64,000 nt of DNA from RUG11462 sp045539315 (GTDB lineage: Bacteria > Bacillota > Clostridia > Oscillospirales > Acutalibacteraceae): NCBI GenBank assembly GCA_045539315.1, contig JAZQFC010000038.1:1-64000 (forward strand). Reading direction: 5' to 3'. Shown piece after piece: positions 49,436 to 59,138 of the stretch. The notes under the pieces were generated by a model. The model did not search any database. It worked only from the letters and a program-made list of their open reading frames with translations, and was not told the origin of the DNA. A program made the translations under genes and the position numbers. Every line of letters begins with the position of its first letter. Within the stretch, counting starts at the first letter, position 1.

Positions 49436-51088
49436 ATGAAATTTTTAAAAGTTTTAAGTTTGATTTTAATAGTTGTTTTATCTGTTTCTAGTTTTTCATT
49501 ACCTGCTAGTGCAAGTTCATTATTGGGCGATGTTAATAATGATAACTCTATCGATATTACTGACATCTTATACTTAAGAAAATATATTGTTAATAGTTTA
49601 ACTTCTGATGACGTTTCTGTTACTAATGCTGATGTTGATAAAAGTACAGAAATAAATGTTGTAGATTTGCTTTATTTAAGAAAATACTTACTTAAAGAAC
49701 TAACATTTGATCAAGTAGAAGTGGATACAAATCTCTTGGACAATGTTTCAAATTTGACTATTGAGGCAGAATATCTTGGTAATCCTGCTGCTTCACATTA
49801 TACAGGTACATCTTCTGCTCAATATTACGCAAGAAACGCTTGGGACATGGCAGTTAAAGACGGAAAAGTGTTAATTTCTAACGGTAACTATGGCGATAAT
49901 ACAGGTTCTGTTCCGATTTACTATTGTACAAATGATTCAACAACTTATGGCACTTGTGCTCATTCTAATGGTAACGGCTTAAGTTCAGAAGAAATCAAAA
50001 GATTTTTCACTATTGATGGAGAAATTTATGCTACTGCTACCGACCCGCTTGGTATGAATCAGGGCACTTATTATTGGTATAATAGCACTCTAAATAAATG
50101 GCAACATTATGACACTTTAACATATGGAGTGCACATCTATGATATGGTTGAGTATGATGGAAAAGTGTTCTTTGGTGGTATGTATAGACATTCTTCAAGT
50201 AGTGATTGGATAACATCTTGCGTTCAATATTTAGATAAGTCTGACTTGCGTGGTTCAACAAAATCTTCAACAGTAAAATTCTACTATAAAGATGGTACAG
50301 AATTTACTTCTGAATCTTATGTATCTGAATACAATGGAAACACATATTATAGATATGACTATTGGCGTTGTTATGATATGTTTGTTTTCAAAGGCGAACT
50401 TTATGCTATTCATAATTCAGGTTCTACATATACTACTTCAACAAATTCAGGTTTATTTAAGTATGACAAAGACAGCAATAAATTTATAATGGTCTATGAT
50501 GGAAATGCCATAAGAGGAGCAAATGCTGTTACAAGACATACAACATTTTTAAATTCTGCTGACGAAAATGGAAGTTATGTTTCGAGCGGTGTTCTTTGTT
50601 ACTATGATTTTAACAATAATTCTTATGTTCGAGGCGGATTAGTATATGGTGAAGAAGTTGTAGATTCAGAATTTATGATGGGTGCTGAAATTTCAACTGA
50701 AGATACTTTTGTTGCGGTTTGCAATGGAATTTTTAAATCAAGTAATGTTGAAACAACATCAGGCGCATTTACTGAAGTTTCCTTGGGTACAGGAAACGAA
50801 AAGTATGTAGTAAGAGATGCATTTGAATTAGATGGAAAATATTATTTCTTGGCTTCTCAAAAGAATGGAACTGATGATTTTACTACAACTATTTTCCAGA
50901 CAAACAGTTATTTTAATACTTTCACTAAAGTGTTAAGTTTTGATACACCTTCATTTGCGAGAAGTTTTGTATATAATTCTGGTTGCTTGTATGTAGGCCT
51001 TGGAAGTGCTGATGCAAGTAATGGGTTGTCTGCAACTGCATATGCCGGTAGAATTTACAGAGTGAATTTAAAAGATTATACAAATTAA
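49436..51088 (+). CDS. Secreted dockerin-containing protein with propeller-like repeats
   Basis: A 550-residue exported protein; signal peptide 1-26. Residues 30-92 are a type I dockerin with two calcium loops: GDVNNDNSIDITDILYLRKYI and DVDKSTEINVVDLLYLRKYL. Its place at the N-terminus is unusual; most dockerins are C-terminal. The remaining 440 residues contain repeated strands such as DGKVLISNG, DGEIYATAT, DGKVFFGGM and GELYAIHNSG, suggesting a beta-propeller. No catalytic motif seen. Ribosome binding site GGGAGG. It lies 17 bases after the cohesin-like gene, and the two are likely co-transcribed and may bind each other. Confidence 0.82.
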   Translation: MKFLKVLSLILIVVLSVSSFSLPASASSLLGDVNNDNSIDITDILYLRKYIVNSLTSDDVSVTNADVDKSTEINVVDLLYLRKYLLKELTFDQVEVDTNLLDNVSNLTIEAEYLGNPAASHYTGTSSAQYYARNAWDMAVKDGKVLISNGNYGDNTGSVPIYYCTNDSTTYGTCAHSNGNGLSSEEIKRFFTIDGEIYATATDPLGMNQGTYYWYNSTLNKWQHYDTLTYGVHIYDMVEYDGKVFFGGMYRHSSSSDWITSCVQYLDKSDLRGSTKSSTVKFYYKDGTEFTSESYVSEYNGNTYYRYDYWRCYDMFVFKGELYAIHNSGSTYTTSTNSGLFKYDKDSNKFIMVYDGNAIRGANAVTRHTTFLNSADENGSYVSSGVLCYYDFNNNSYVRGGLVYGEEVVDSEFMMGAEISTEDTFVAVCNGIFKSSNVETTSGAFTEVSLGTGNEKYVVRDAFELDGKYYFLASQKNGTDDFTTTIFQTNSYFNTFTKVLSFDTPSFARSFVYNSGCLYVGLGSADASNGLSATAYAGRIYRVNLKDYTN

Positions 51089-51092
51089 TTTT

Positions 51093-51126
51093 TAAAAACT
51101 CGGCTAATATTAGCCGAGTTTTTTTA
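51093..51126. terminator. Bidirectional terminator, dockerin gene (+) and sleB-like gene (-)
   Basis: Stem AAAAACTCGGCTAA / TTAGCCGAGTTTTT with T-run on the plus strand. Confidence 0.92.
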
Positions 51127-51780
51127 TGCACAAAATACATGATTTCCTATTGTTGTTATAATTGGTCTTTTTTTAATCCAACTCGATTTTGCGGTTTTAG
51201 GGTTATAATAATATATAGCGCCACCTGATGGGTCCCAACCGTTAATAGCGTCTTGTGCCGCTTTATAGGCGCTGTCAACTACATTTTGATTAATCTGTCC
51301 GTCATACATACAGTCAAAAGCGCCACTTTGATATACAACACCTGAAATTGTATCTGGGAATGATGAATGAGCAACCCTGTTTAATATAACTGCACCAACT
51401 GCAACTTGTCCGCGATAACTTTCTCCACGTGCTTCTGCAGAGATAACTTTTGCAAGTAAATTTATATTAGAATTGTTTGAACTACCATTATTACTCAAAC
51501 CGTGAATTCCCATTTTATTAAGTGTTTTCTTACCTGCAACACCGTCTGCCACTAAACCATTTTTCTTTTGAAATTTGATAACTGCTTGTTTGGTTTTAGT
51601 TCCGTAAATTCCATCAACAGAACCGTTGTAATAATCCCAATTTTTAAGCCTTCTTTGAATTTCTTTTACTTCAGCACCACGAGAGCCATATTTAGAAAGA
51701 GCATATCCATCAATTGAAAATGAAACAGACAAAACAAAAATTAAAACTAAAGTTGTAATGATTTTTATATAGTTTTTCAT
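51124..51780 (-). CDS. sleB: Cell wall hydrolase, SleB-like spore cortex-lytic enzyme
   Basis: A 218-residue exported protein: signal peptide about 1-27; peptidoglycan-binding domain 33-90 (VKEIQRRLKNWDYYNGSVDG...); Hydrolase_2 domain 107-218 with catalytic Glu116 (ISAEARGES), AVGAVILNR and YYYNP. This is the domain order of SleB, the lytic transglycosylase that degrades spore cortex during germination. The usual partner gene ypeB is not adjacent. Ribosome binding site AGGAG. Alternative: a related vegetative or spore-coat lytic enzyme (CwlJ lacks the binding domain). Its presence supports a spore-forming host. Confidence 0.85.
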   Translation of the reverse strand: MKNYIKIITTLVLIFVLSVSFSIDGYALSKYGSRGAEVKEIQRRLKNWDYYNGSVDGIYGTKTKQAVIKFQKKNGLVADGVAGKKTLNKMGIHGLSNNGSSNNSNINLLAKVISAEARGESYRGQVAVGAVILNRVAHSSFPDTISGVVYQSGAFDCMYDGQINQNVVDSAYKAAQDAINGWDPSGGAIYYYNPKTAKSSWIKKRPIITTIGNHVFCA

Positions 51781-51839
51781 AAATTTCTCCTAAATGTTAA
51801 ATTATTAGTATTTTTGCTTATTTTAAAGGGATTATACTA

Positions 51840-51868
51840 TTGACAAACAAAAAAATATTTGTTAAAAT
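51840..51868 (+). promoter_or_regulatory. thrS promoter
   Basis: TTGACA at 51840-51845 and TAAAAT at 51863-51868 with a 17-base spacer. Confidence 0.85.
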
Positions 51869-51874
51869 ATATTA

Positions 51875-52112
51875 AAAGTTTTGATAGAAGAACTGTTATC
51901 AAATACAATTCTTTAGAGAATAATCCTCATAGGCTGAAAGGGATTTAGTTTTGTTGATAATTAGTACCACTTCTTGAACTGCCTGCGATGAGTAGTGCCG
52001 TATTTCTGCGTTAAAGAAAAACGAGGCTTGTTTTTGACAAGTGAATCGGGTGGAACCGTGTTAAAGTTATGACTTAACACCCCGTTTGTGGGGTTGTTAG
52101 GTCTTTTTTATT
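51875..52112 (+). ncRNA. T-box leader (threonine) of thrS
   Basis: Specifier ACC (Thr) at 51966-51968, T-box CGGGTGGAACCGTG at 52047-52060, terminator stem around AACACCCC / GGGGTTGTT (52073-52101) with T-run. The TGGA fits the U discriminator base usual for tRNA-Thr, unlike TGGT in the other two T-boxes here. It fills the 361-base gap before thrS. Confidence 0.95.
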
Positions 52113-52141
52113 TTAAATAATTTTGAAAGGAATTTAAATGT

Positions 52142-54082
52142 ATGATTAAAGTTACTTTAAAAGGCGGCGTAGTAAACGAATATGAAAAGGGTATATCTGT
52201 TGCTGAAATCGCAAAACAAATAAGTATGGGGCTTTATAAAGCCGCTTGTGCTTGTGAAATTGATGGAGAAGTAAAAGATTTAAGAACTACTTTGGAAAAA
52301 GACTGTGAGGTTAACATTTTAACTTTTGATGATGAAATGGGTAAAAAAGCATTCTGGCATACAACTTCTCATTTAATGGCTCAAGCAATTACAAGACTTT
52401 ATCCAAATGTTAAGTTAGCAATTGGTCCTGCTATTGATAGTGGTTTTTATTATGATATGGATGTAGAAGAGCCATTTACTGTTGATGATTTGGAAAAAAT
52501 CGAAGCAGAAATGAAGAAAATTGTTAAAGAAAACCCTGAAATTATTAGATATTATTTATCACCTGAAGAAGCAATTGAAAAAGTTTCAAAAGATGGTGAA
52601 ATTTATAAAGAAGAGTTAATTAGAGAACATGCAGACAAAGGCGAAGCATTGTCATTTTATGAGCAAGGCGAGTTTTATGACCTTTGCGCAGGTCCGCATC
52701 TTATGAGTGTTTCTGTTATTAAAGCAGTTAAACTTTTGTCTGTAACAGGTGCTTATTGGCGTGGTAGTGAGAAAAATAAAATGCTTTGCAGAATTTATGG
52801 TGTTTCTTTCCCAAAAGCGTCAATGCTTGAAGAACATCTTAATATGCTTGAAGAGGCTAAAAAACGTGACCATAACAAACTTGGCAGAGAACTTGAACTC
52901 TTTACAACTTCTGACCTTATCGGTCAAGGTTTACCTATTATACTTCCAAAAGGTACACAAATTTTGCAAACAATGCAAAGATTTGTTGAAGATGAAGAGG
53001 CAAGACGTGGTTGGTTAAGAACAAAAACTCCTCTTATGGCTAAATCAGACCTTTATAAAGTTTCTGGTCACTGGGACCATTATTTAGATGGTATGTTTGT
53101 TTTAGGCGACCCTGAAAGTGATGATGAAGTATTTGCGCTTCGTCCTATGACTTGTCCGTTCCAATATCAAGCATATTTAAATAGAAAGCGTTCATATAGA
53201 GATTTGCCAATGCGTTTGGGTGAGACTTCAACACTTTTTAGAAATGAAGCGTCAGGTGAAATGCACGGTCTTATTAGAGTTCGTCAGTTTACTATTTCTG
53301 AAGGTCATTTAATGTGTACTCCTGAACAACTTGAAGATGAATTTAAAGGTTGTTTGGAACTTGCTATTTATATGCTTAAAACATTAGGCCTTTATGAAGA
53401 TGTTTCATATCGCTTTTCACAATGGGACCCTGCTGACACTGAAAAATATATCGGCACACCTGAACAATGGGATGAAGCACAAGGTATGATGGAGAAAATT
53501 CTTAATAAACTTGAAATTCCATATAAAGTTGGTGTTGGCGAAGCGGCATTCTATGGTCCAAAACTTGATATTCAAATTAAAAATGTATTTGGTAAAGAAG
53601 ATACTCTTATTACAATTCAAATTGACCAAATGCTTGCTGAAAAATTCGGTATGGAATATGTTGATAAAGATGGTAAACTGAAAAAACCATACATTATTCA
53701 TAGAACTTCAATTGGTTGCTATGAAAGAACTCTAGCATTGTTAATTGAAAAATATGCAGGCGCATTCCCAATGTGGTTAGCACCTGAACAAGTAAGAATT
53801 TTGCCTATTTCTGATAAATATTTAGATGCAGCGTATGATGTTAAGAAAAAATTAGCAGATGCAGGTATTAGAGTTGAATTAGATGATAGAGCAGAAAAAG
53901 TTGGCTATAAAATCCGTGAAGCGCAACTAGGAAAAGTTCCTTATATGCTTATTGTTGGTGAAAAAGAAGTTGAAACAAATACTGTTTCAATTCGTTCAAG
54001 AAAAAATGGCGATATGGGTGCTTTACCTGTTGAAGAATTCATTAAAAATGCATTAGAAGAAATTGAAACAAAGGCAAGATAA
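52142..54082 (+). CDS. thrS: Threonine-tRNA ligase
   Basis: Class II synthetase, 646 residues, full length. TGS domain 1-62; editing domain with HTTSHLMAQA and the HADKGEALSFYEQGEFYDLCAGPHL stretch; catalytic core with motif 2 (LFRNEASGEMHGLIRVRQF) and zinc ligand region MTCPFQ; C-terminal anticodon-binding domain from about 540. AAAGGAA lies 9 bases upstream. Controlled by a threonine T-box; fhs follows 12 bases later. Confidence 0.98.
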   Translation: MIKVTLKGGVVNEYEKGISVAEIAKQISMGLYKAACACEIDGEVKDLRTTLEKDCEVNILTFDDEMGKKAFWHTTSHLMAQAITRLYPNVKLAIGPAIDSGFYYDMDVEEPFTVDDLEKIEAEMKKIVKENPEIIRYYLSPEEAIEKVSKDGEIYKEELIREHADKGEALSFYEQGEFYDLCAGPHLMSVSVIKAVKLLSVTGAYWRGSEKNKMLCRIYGVSFPKASMLEEHLNMLEEAKKRDHNKLGRELELFTTSDLIGQGLPIILPKGTQILQTMQRFVEDEEARRGWLRTKTPLMAKSDLYKVSGHWDHYLDGMFVLGDPESDDEVFALRPMTCPFQYQAYLNRKRSYRDLPMRLGETSTLFRNEASGEMHGLIRVRQFTISEGHLMCTPEQLEDEFKGCLELAIYMLKTLGLYEDVSYRFSQWDPADTEKYIGTPEQWDEAQGMMEKILNKLEIPYKVGVGEAAFYGPKLDIQIKNVFGKEDTLITIQIDQMLAEKFGMEYVDKDGKLKKPYIIHRTSIGCYERTLALLIEKYAGAFPMWLAPEQVRILPISDKYLDAAYDVKKKLADAGIRVELDDRAEKVGYKIREAQLGKVPYMLIVGEKEVETNTVSIRSRKNGDMGALPVEEFIKNALEEIETKAR

Positions 54083-54094
54083 AGGAGAAATAAA

Positions 54095-55771
54095 ATGGGT
54101 TATAAATCAGATATTGAAATCGCTCAAGAAAACGTGATGCTTCCTATTAAGGAAATTGCTGAAAAAGTTGGTCTTGACGAAGAAAAAATCGAATATTATG
54201 GCAAATATAAAGCAAAAGTTGATTATAATATTTTAAAAGAAATGCAAGATAAGGAAAACGGTAAGTTAATCCTTGTAACTGCAATTAATCCAACTGCCGC
54301 AGGCGAAGGTAAAACAACTGTTACAGTTGGTCTTGGCGATGCACTTAATAAAATGGGTGAAAACGTTGTTATTGCTCTTCGTGAGCCATCATTAGGACCT
54401 GTTTTTGGTATCAAGGGTGGTGCTGCAGGTGGTGGTTATGCTCAAGTAGTACCTATGGAAGATATTAACCTTCATTTTACTGGTGATATGCACGCAATCG
54501 GTGCGGCAAACAACTTACTTGCTGCTATGCTTGATAATCATATTCAACAAGGCAACGCTCTTGATATTGACGTTAAAAACATTACTTGGAAAAGATGCGT
54601 TGATATGAACGACCGTCAACTTCGTAATGTTATTAATGGTATTGGCGGTAAATTACAAGGTGTGCCAAGAGAAGACGGCTTTGATATTACTGTTGCTTCT
54701 GAAATCATGGCAATTCTTTGTCTTGCTACTGATATTACAGATTTAAAACAAAGACTTAAATCAATTATTGTTGGTTATAATCGTTCGGGCGAACCTGTTA
54801 CTGCAGGCGACCTTAATGCACAAGGTGCTATGACTGCACTTTTAAAAGATGCATTAAAACCAAACCTTGTTCAAACTCTTGAACATACTCCTGCGTTTAT
54901 TCACGGTGGTCCATTTGCTAATATTGCTCACGGTTGCAACTCTGTTATGGCTACAAAAATGGCGCTTAAATTTGGCGATTATGTTGTAACAGAAGCAGGT
55001 TTCGGCGCAGACCTTGGCGCAGAAAAATTCCTTGATATTAAATGTAGAGTTGCAAATCTTAAACCATCTGCAGTTGTAGTTGTTGCTACTGTTAGAGCAT
55101 TAAAATCTCACGGTGGCGTTAAAAAAGATGATTTAGGTGTTGAAAACTTAACTGCACTTGAAAAAGGTTTGCCTAACCTTTATAAACATATCGAAAATAT
55201 CACAAACAACTTTAAACTTCCTTGTGTTGTTGCTATTAACAGATTCCCAACTGATACCGAAGCGGAACTCAAATTGGTTGAAGAAAAATGCAAAGAATAT
55301 GGCGTTAATGTTTCTCTTTGCGAAGTATGGGGTAAAGGTGGCGAAGGCGGTTTAAGTCTTGCTAAAGAAGTTATTGAACTTACAAAGAAAGATAATGACT
55401 TTACTTTTACTTACCCTGATGAAATGGGACTTGCAGATAAAATTAATGCAGTTGCTACTAAAATTTATGGCGCAGATGGTGTTGATTTTACTCCTGCTGC
55501 AAAAAGAGAGATAGCAAAACTAGAAGAATTAGGTTTTGGCAATTGTCCTGTTTGTATGGCTAAAACACAGTATTCTTTATCTGATAATCAAAACTTACTT
55601 GGCAGACCTGAAGGCTTTAGAATTACTGTTAAAAAAGTTAAAGTTTCCGCAGGCGCAGGCTTTGTTGTTTGTTTAACGGGCGATATTATGACTATGCCTG
55701 GTCTTCCAAAAGTTCCGTCAGCAGAAAAAATTGATGTTGATGAAAATGGTGTTATTTCAGGTTTGTTCTAA
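54095..55771 (+). CDS. fhs: Formate-tetrahydrofolate ligase
   Basis: ATP-dependent formation of 10-formyl-THF from formate, cytoplasmic. 558 residues, standard. Marks: P-loop NPTAAGEGKTTVTVGLGD, REPSLGPVFGIKGGAAGGGYAQV, and LTGDIMTMPGLPKVPSA near the C-terminus. It shares one-carbon metabolism with folD at 3909. Its close spacing to thrS (12 bases) means it may be under the threonine T-box; threonine and glycine/serine one-carbon metabolism are linked, so this is plausible but unproven. Confidence 0.97.
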   Translation: MGYKSDIEIAQENVMLPIKEIAEKVGLDEEKIEYYGKYKAKVDYNILKEMQDKENGKLILVTAINPTAAGEGKTTVTVGLGDALNKMGENVVIALREPSLGPVFGIKGGAAGGGYAQVVPMEDINLHFTGDMHAIGAANNLLAAMLDNHIQQGNALDIDVKNITWKRCVDMNDRQLRNVINGIGGKLQGVPREDGFDITVASEIMAILCLATDITDLKQRLKSIIVGYNRSGEPVTAGDLNAQGAMTALLKDALKPNLVQTLEHTPAFIHGGPFANIAHGCNSVMATKMALKFGDYVVTEAGFGADLGAEKFLDIKCRVANLKPSAVVVVATVRALKSHGGVKKDDLGVENLTALEKGLPNLYKHIENITNNFKLPCVVAINRFPTDTEAELKLVEEKCKEYGVNVSLCEVWGKGGEGGLSLAKEVIELTKKDNDFTFTYPDEMGLADKINAVATKIYGADGVDFTPAAKREIAKLEELGFGNCPVCMAKTQYSLSDNQNLLGRPEGFRITVKKVKVSAGAGFVVCLTGDIMTMPGLPKVPSAEKIDVDENGVISGLF

Positions 55772-55782
55772 AGGAGAAAATT

Positions 55783-56709
55783 ATGTCAGTTACTATTAAA
55801 GAAATTCAATTTGAAAACTTCGGTAAATGTATCGAAATTTCTAACGGAAAATCAGATGTTGTTATTACAACTGAAATTGGCCCTCGCATTATCAGAGCAG
55901 GTCTTGTTGGAAAAGAAAATGTAATGTTCAACGATTTAGATAGAACTAATATTACATGGGATAAAACAATGGATGAACATTTTGGTAAGGGTTCTAAATG
56001 GATAAATTATGGCGGTCATAGACTTTGGGTTTCTCCAGAGGCTATGCCTAATACATATTTTCCTGATGATAAACCTGTTATAGTTGAATTCATTGAAAAC
56101 GGCGCTTTGTTTATTCAACAAGAGCAAACTATGAATGGTGTTGCTTGTTCATATTCTGTTACAATGAGTGAAGAAGGCGAAATTACTGTAACTCATTATG
56201 TGAAAAACATTTCTGATGATGAAAAACGTCTTTCTCCTTGGGCGATTACTGTTCTTAATAAGGGCGGTCTTGAGATTATGCCTAACAATGATTTGCAAAC
56301 AGGTCTATTGCCAAATAGAAGAGTTGTTGCTTGGCCTTACACTAATCTTGCTGATGAAAGACTTTATCTTGGTAAAGATTTTATTACTTTGCAACAAGAT
56401 AATATTGACCAAGCGTTTAAATTAGGTCTTGATTTACATAAAGGAACATCAATTTATGCTTATAAAAATACTGTTTTTGTTAAAAAGTACGAGCATAAAA
56501 TGGATAAAGAGTACGATGATTTTGGTGTATCTTTTGAAACATATACAAATGCGAATATTTTAGAGATGGAAACTATCGGAACTGTTCATTATTTACAACC
56601 TGGTGAAACTGCAACTCATATTGAAAAATGGTACTTATATGAGAACGTAGGCACACCTGATAGAAAAAATGAAACTGAAATAAAAGAATTTGTAGAAAAG
56701 TATATTTAA
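55783..56709 (+). CDS. Aldose-epimerase-like (DUF4380-like) protein
   Basis: A 308-residue cytoplasmic protein of beta-sandwich type. Segments GPRIIRAGLVGKENVMFND, WINYGGHRLWVSPEAMPNTYFPDD and SPWAITVLNKGG recall DUF4380/galactose-mutarotase-like proteins, where a conserved His (GGHRLW) is in the sugar pocket. It is 11 bases after fhs and just before the rhamnose genes, so it may be a mutarotase or sugar-binding enzyme for that pathway. Neither the family name nor the role is certain. Confidence 0.7.
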   Translation: MSVTIKEIQFENFGKCIEISNGKSDVVITTEIGPRIIRAGLVGKENVMFNDLDRTNITWDKTMDEHFGKGSKWINYGGHRLWVSPEAMPNTYFPDDKPVIVEFIENGALFIQQEQTMNGVACSYSVTMSEEGEITVTHYVKNISDDEKRLSPWAITVLNKGGLEIMPNNDLQTGLLPNRRVVAWPYTNLADERLYLGKDFITLQQDNIDQAFKLGLDLHKGTSIYAYKNTVFVKKYEHKMDKEYDDFGVSFETYTNANILEMETIGTVHYLQPGETATHIEKWYLYENVGTPDRKNETEIKEFVEKYI

Positions 56710-56711
56710 TT

Positions 56712-56748
56712 TTGAAAGGCTTTGTAATTTTACAAGGCCTTTTAATGC
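56712..56748 (+). terminator. Weak hairpin between the epimerase-like gene and the rhamnose genes
   Basis: AAAGGCTTTGTA / TACAAGGCCTTT stem with one G-T pair and only four T after it. It may be an attenuator, processing site or weak terminator. Confidence 0.5.
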
Positions 56749-56766
56749 TTGAAATGGAGTGATTTT

Positions 56767-57753
56767 ATGTACAAAGCAAATGACAAAAGATATGATGAAA
56801 TGAAATTTAATAGGGTAGGAAATAGCGGTTTAAAACTACCTATGGTGTCACTTGGACTTTGGCATAATTTTGGTGTTACAGGTAACTATGAAAATATGAA
56901 AAATATGTGTTTTACTGCTTTTGATAATGGTATAACACATTTTGATTTGGCAAATAACTATGGTCCAGAAGCAGGCGATGCAGAAAGAAATTTAGGTAAA
57001 ATTTTAAAAGAAGAAATGTATGCTTATCGTGATGAAATGATAATCTCTACAAAAGCAGGCTACGGAATGTGGCCTGGTCCTTATGGCGATTTTGGTAGTA
57101 GAAAATATTTAATTGCAAGTTTAGACCAATCTTTGCAAAGAATGGGGCTTGATTATGTTGATATTTTCTATCATCACAGACCTGATTTTGAAACACCGCT
57201 TGAAGAAACGATGCTTGCGCTTTCTCAAATTGTTAATTCAGGTAAAGCGCTTTATGTTGGTATTTCAAATTACGATGGCAAGAGAATGAAAGAGGCAACA
57301 GAAATTTTAAATGAACTTAAATGCCCATTTATTATTAATCAAAATTGTTACAATATTTTTGATAGAACTATTGAAAATAATGGTTTAAAAATAGAAGCGA
57401 AAAAAGAGGGAAAAGGTGTTATTTCATTTAGCCCTTTAGCACAAGGTTTGCTAACTAACAGATATATTGAAGGTATTCCTACTGATAGTAGAGTTATAAC
57501 TGACGGTAGATTCTTGCAAGAAAACAGAGTTAATCAAATGTTGCCTAAAATTTTAAAACTCAATAAGTTGGCTGTTTCTCGTGGTCAAAGTCTTGCGCAA
57601 ATGGCATTACAATGGGTGCTTAAAGATGATGAAGTTACAAGCGTATTAATTGGCGCTTCAAAACCGGATCAAATTTTAGATAACTTACAAATTATTAATG
57701 CGCCTGAATTTACTAAAGAAGAATTAAAATTGATTGATGAAATCAGTTTATAA
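56767..57753 (+). CDS. Aldo/keto reductase, L-glyceraldehyde 3-phosphate reductase (YghZ) type
   Basis: A 328-residue TIM-barrel reductase. Starts MYKANDKRYDEMKFNRVGNS, then LPMVSLGLWHNFG, as in the YghZ/Gpr group; catalytic tetrad in FDLANNYG (Asp, Tyr), STKAGYGMWPGPYG (Lys) and DIFYHHRPD (His). In the rhamnose context it would probably reduce L-lactaldehyde, the aldolase product, to 1,2-propanediol. I chose the ATG at 56767 (GGAGTGA upstream) over an in-frame TTG at 56749. First gene of the rhamnose operon. Confidence 0.88.
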   Translation: MYKANDKRYDEMKFNRVGNSGLKLPMVSLGLWHNFGVTGNYENMKNMCFTAFDNGITHFDLANNYGPEAGDAERNLGKILKEEMYAYRDEMIISTKAGYGMWPGPYGDFGSRKYLIASLDQSLQRMGLDYVDIFYHHRPDFETPLEETMLALSQIVNSGKALYVGISNYDGKRMKEATEILNELKCPFIINQNCYNIFDRTIENNGLKIEAKKEGKGVISFSPLAQGLLTNRYIEGIPTDSRVITDGRFLQENRVNQMLPKILKLNKLAVSRGQSLAQMALQWVLKDDEVTSVLIGASKPDQILDNLQIINAPEFTKEELKLIDEISL

Positions 57754-57765
57754 GGAGAAATTATT

Positions 57766-59133
57766 TTGAATTATTATTTAGCAATTGATATTGGTGCTTC
57801 AAGCGGTCGTCATATTTTAGGAAGTGTTGTTGATGGCAAAATCCAATTAGAAGAAATTTATCGTTTTGAAAATAATCTTTCTCATAAAGATAGTTCACTT
57901 GTTTGGGATATTGAACATTTACTTAATGAAGTAAAAAACGGTATTAAAAAGTGCAAAGAGATTAATAAAATACCAAAAAGCATTTCAATTGATACTTGGG
58001 GTGTTGATTATGTTTTGCTTGATGAAAATTTAAATGAAATTTTACCTGTATATTGTTACAGAGATAATAGAACAAAGTCTTCATCTGAAACCGTTGAAAA
58101 TATTGTTCCGTTTGAAACTTTGTATAAAAAAACAGGTATTCAAAAACAAGAGTTTAATACTATCTATCAACTTTTTGATGACAAGTTAAAGAATAGATTA
58201 GACAATGCTAAACACTTTTTAATGATTCCTGAATATTTGAGTTTCAAACTTACAGGTGTAATAGCAAAAGATTATACAAATGCTTCTACAACAGGACTTT
58301 TAAATGCAGAAGAATTTAATTGGGATTTTGATATTATAAATAAACTTGAATTAAATAAAGATTTGTTTGAAAAGTTAGAATTCCCACCATTTGAAGTAGG
58401 CGAGTTTTCTAAAGATATTGAAAATGAGTTTGGATTTAACTCATCAGTTTTACTTTGTCCATCTCATGATACTGCAAGTGCTGTTGCTGCTTGTCCTTTA
58501 AATGATGACGAATTATTCATTTCATCAGGCACTTGGAGTTTAATTGGGTGCGAAAATGAGTTGCCAATATTAAATGATAAGGCGAGAATGGCTAATTTCA
58601 CAAACGAGGGTGGAATTAACAAAAGATTTAGATTTTTAAAAAATATTATGGGTATGTGGCTATTCCAAAATATTAGAAAAAATCTTGATAAAAAGTACAG
58701 TTATGATGAAATGATGAAAATGGCAATGTCAAGCGATTTCACAGAAACAGTAGATGTAAATTCACCTGAATTTGTAGCCCCTGAAAATATGGTTGAAGCT
58801 ATAAGAGAAAAGTTAAATTTACCAGAGTTGGCAATTGAAGATGTAATTAGTTGTGTTTATCATTCGTTATCACAGTTTTATGCTAAATCTGTTTTAGAAT
58901 TAGAAAATATAACAGGCAAAACATTTTCTGGCATTAGAATTGTTGGTGGTGGCAGTAAAGATGGCTATTTAAATAAATTAACTGCAAAATACACAGGTAA
59001 AAATGTATTTGCAGGACCTGTTGAGGCTACTGCACTTGGTAACTTGATTTCTCAAATAATGCATTATGAAAATATTGATTTAAAATTAGCTCGCGAAATG
59101 ATTAAAAAAACATTTGATATAAGAAAGGTATAA
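57766..59133 (+). CDS. rhaB: Rhamnulokinase
   Basis: Phosphorylates L-rhamnulose at C1 with ATP. 455 residues of the FGGY kinase fold: N-terminal DIGASSGRHILG, sugar-binding SIDTWGVDYVLLDE, ISSGTWSLIGCE and C-terminal IRIVGGGSKDGYLNKL. Starts at TTG with AAGGAGA upstream. Operon order here is rhaB-rhaA-rhaD. Confidence 0.95.
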   Translation: MNYYLAIDIGASSGRHILGSVVDGKIQLEEIYRFENNLSHKDSSLVWDIEHLLNEVKNGIKKCKEINKIPKSISIDTWGVDYVLLDENLNEILPVYCYRDNRTKSSSETVENIVPFETLYKKTGIQKQEFNTIYQLFDDKLKNRLDNAKHFLMIPEYLSFKLTGVIAKDYTNASTTGLLNAEEFNWDFDIINKLELNKDLFEKLEFPPFEVGEFSKDIENEFGFNSSVLLCPSHDTASAVAACPLNDDELFISSGTWSLIGCENELPILNDKARMANFTNEGGINKRFRFLKNIMGMWLFQNIRKNLDKKYSYDEMMKMAMSSDFTETVDVNSPEFVAPENMVEAIREKLNLPELAIEDVISCVYHSLSQFYAKSVLELENITGKTFSGIRIVGGGSKDGYLNKLTAKYTGKNVFAGPVEATALGNLISQIMHYENIDLKLAREMIKKTFDIRKV

Positions 59134-59138
59134 GAATT

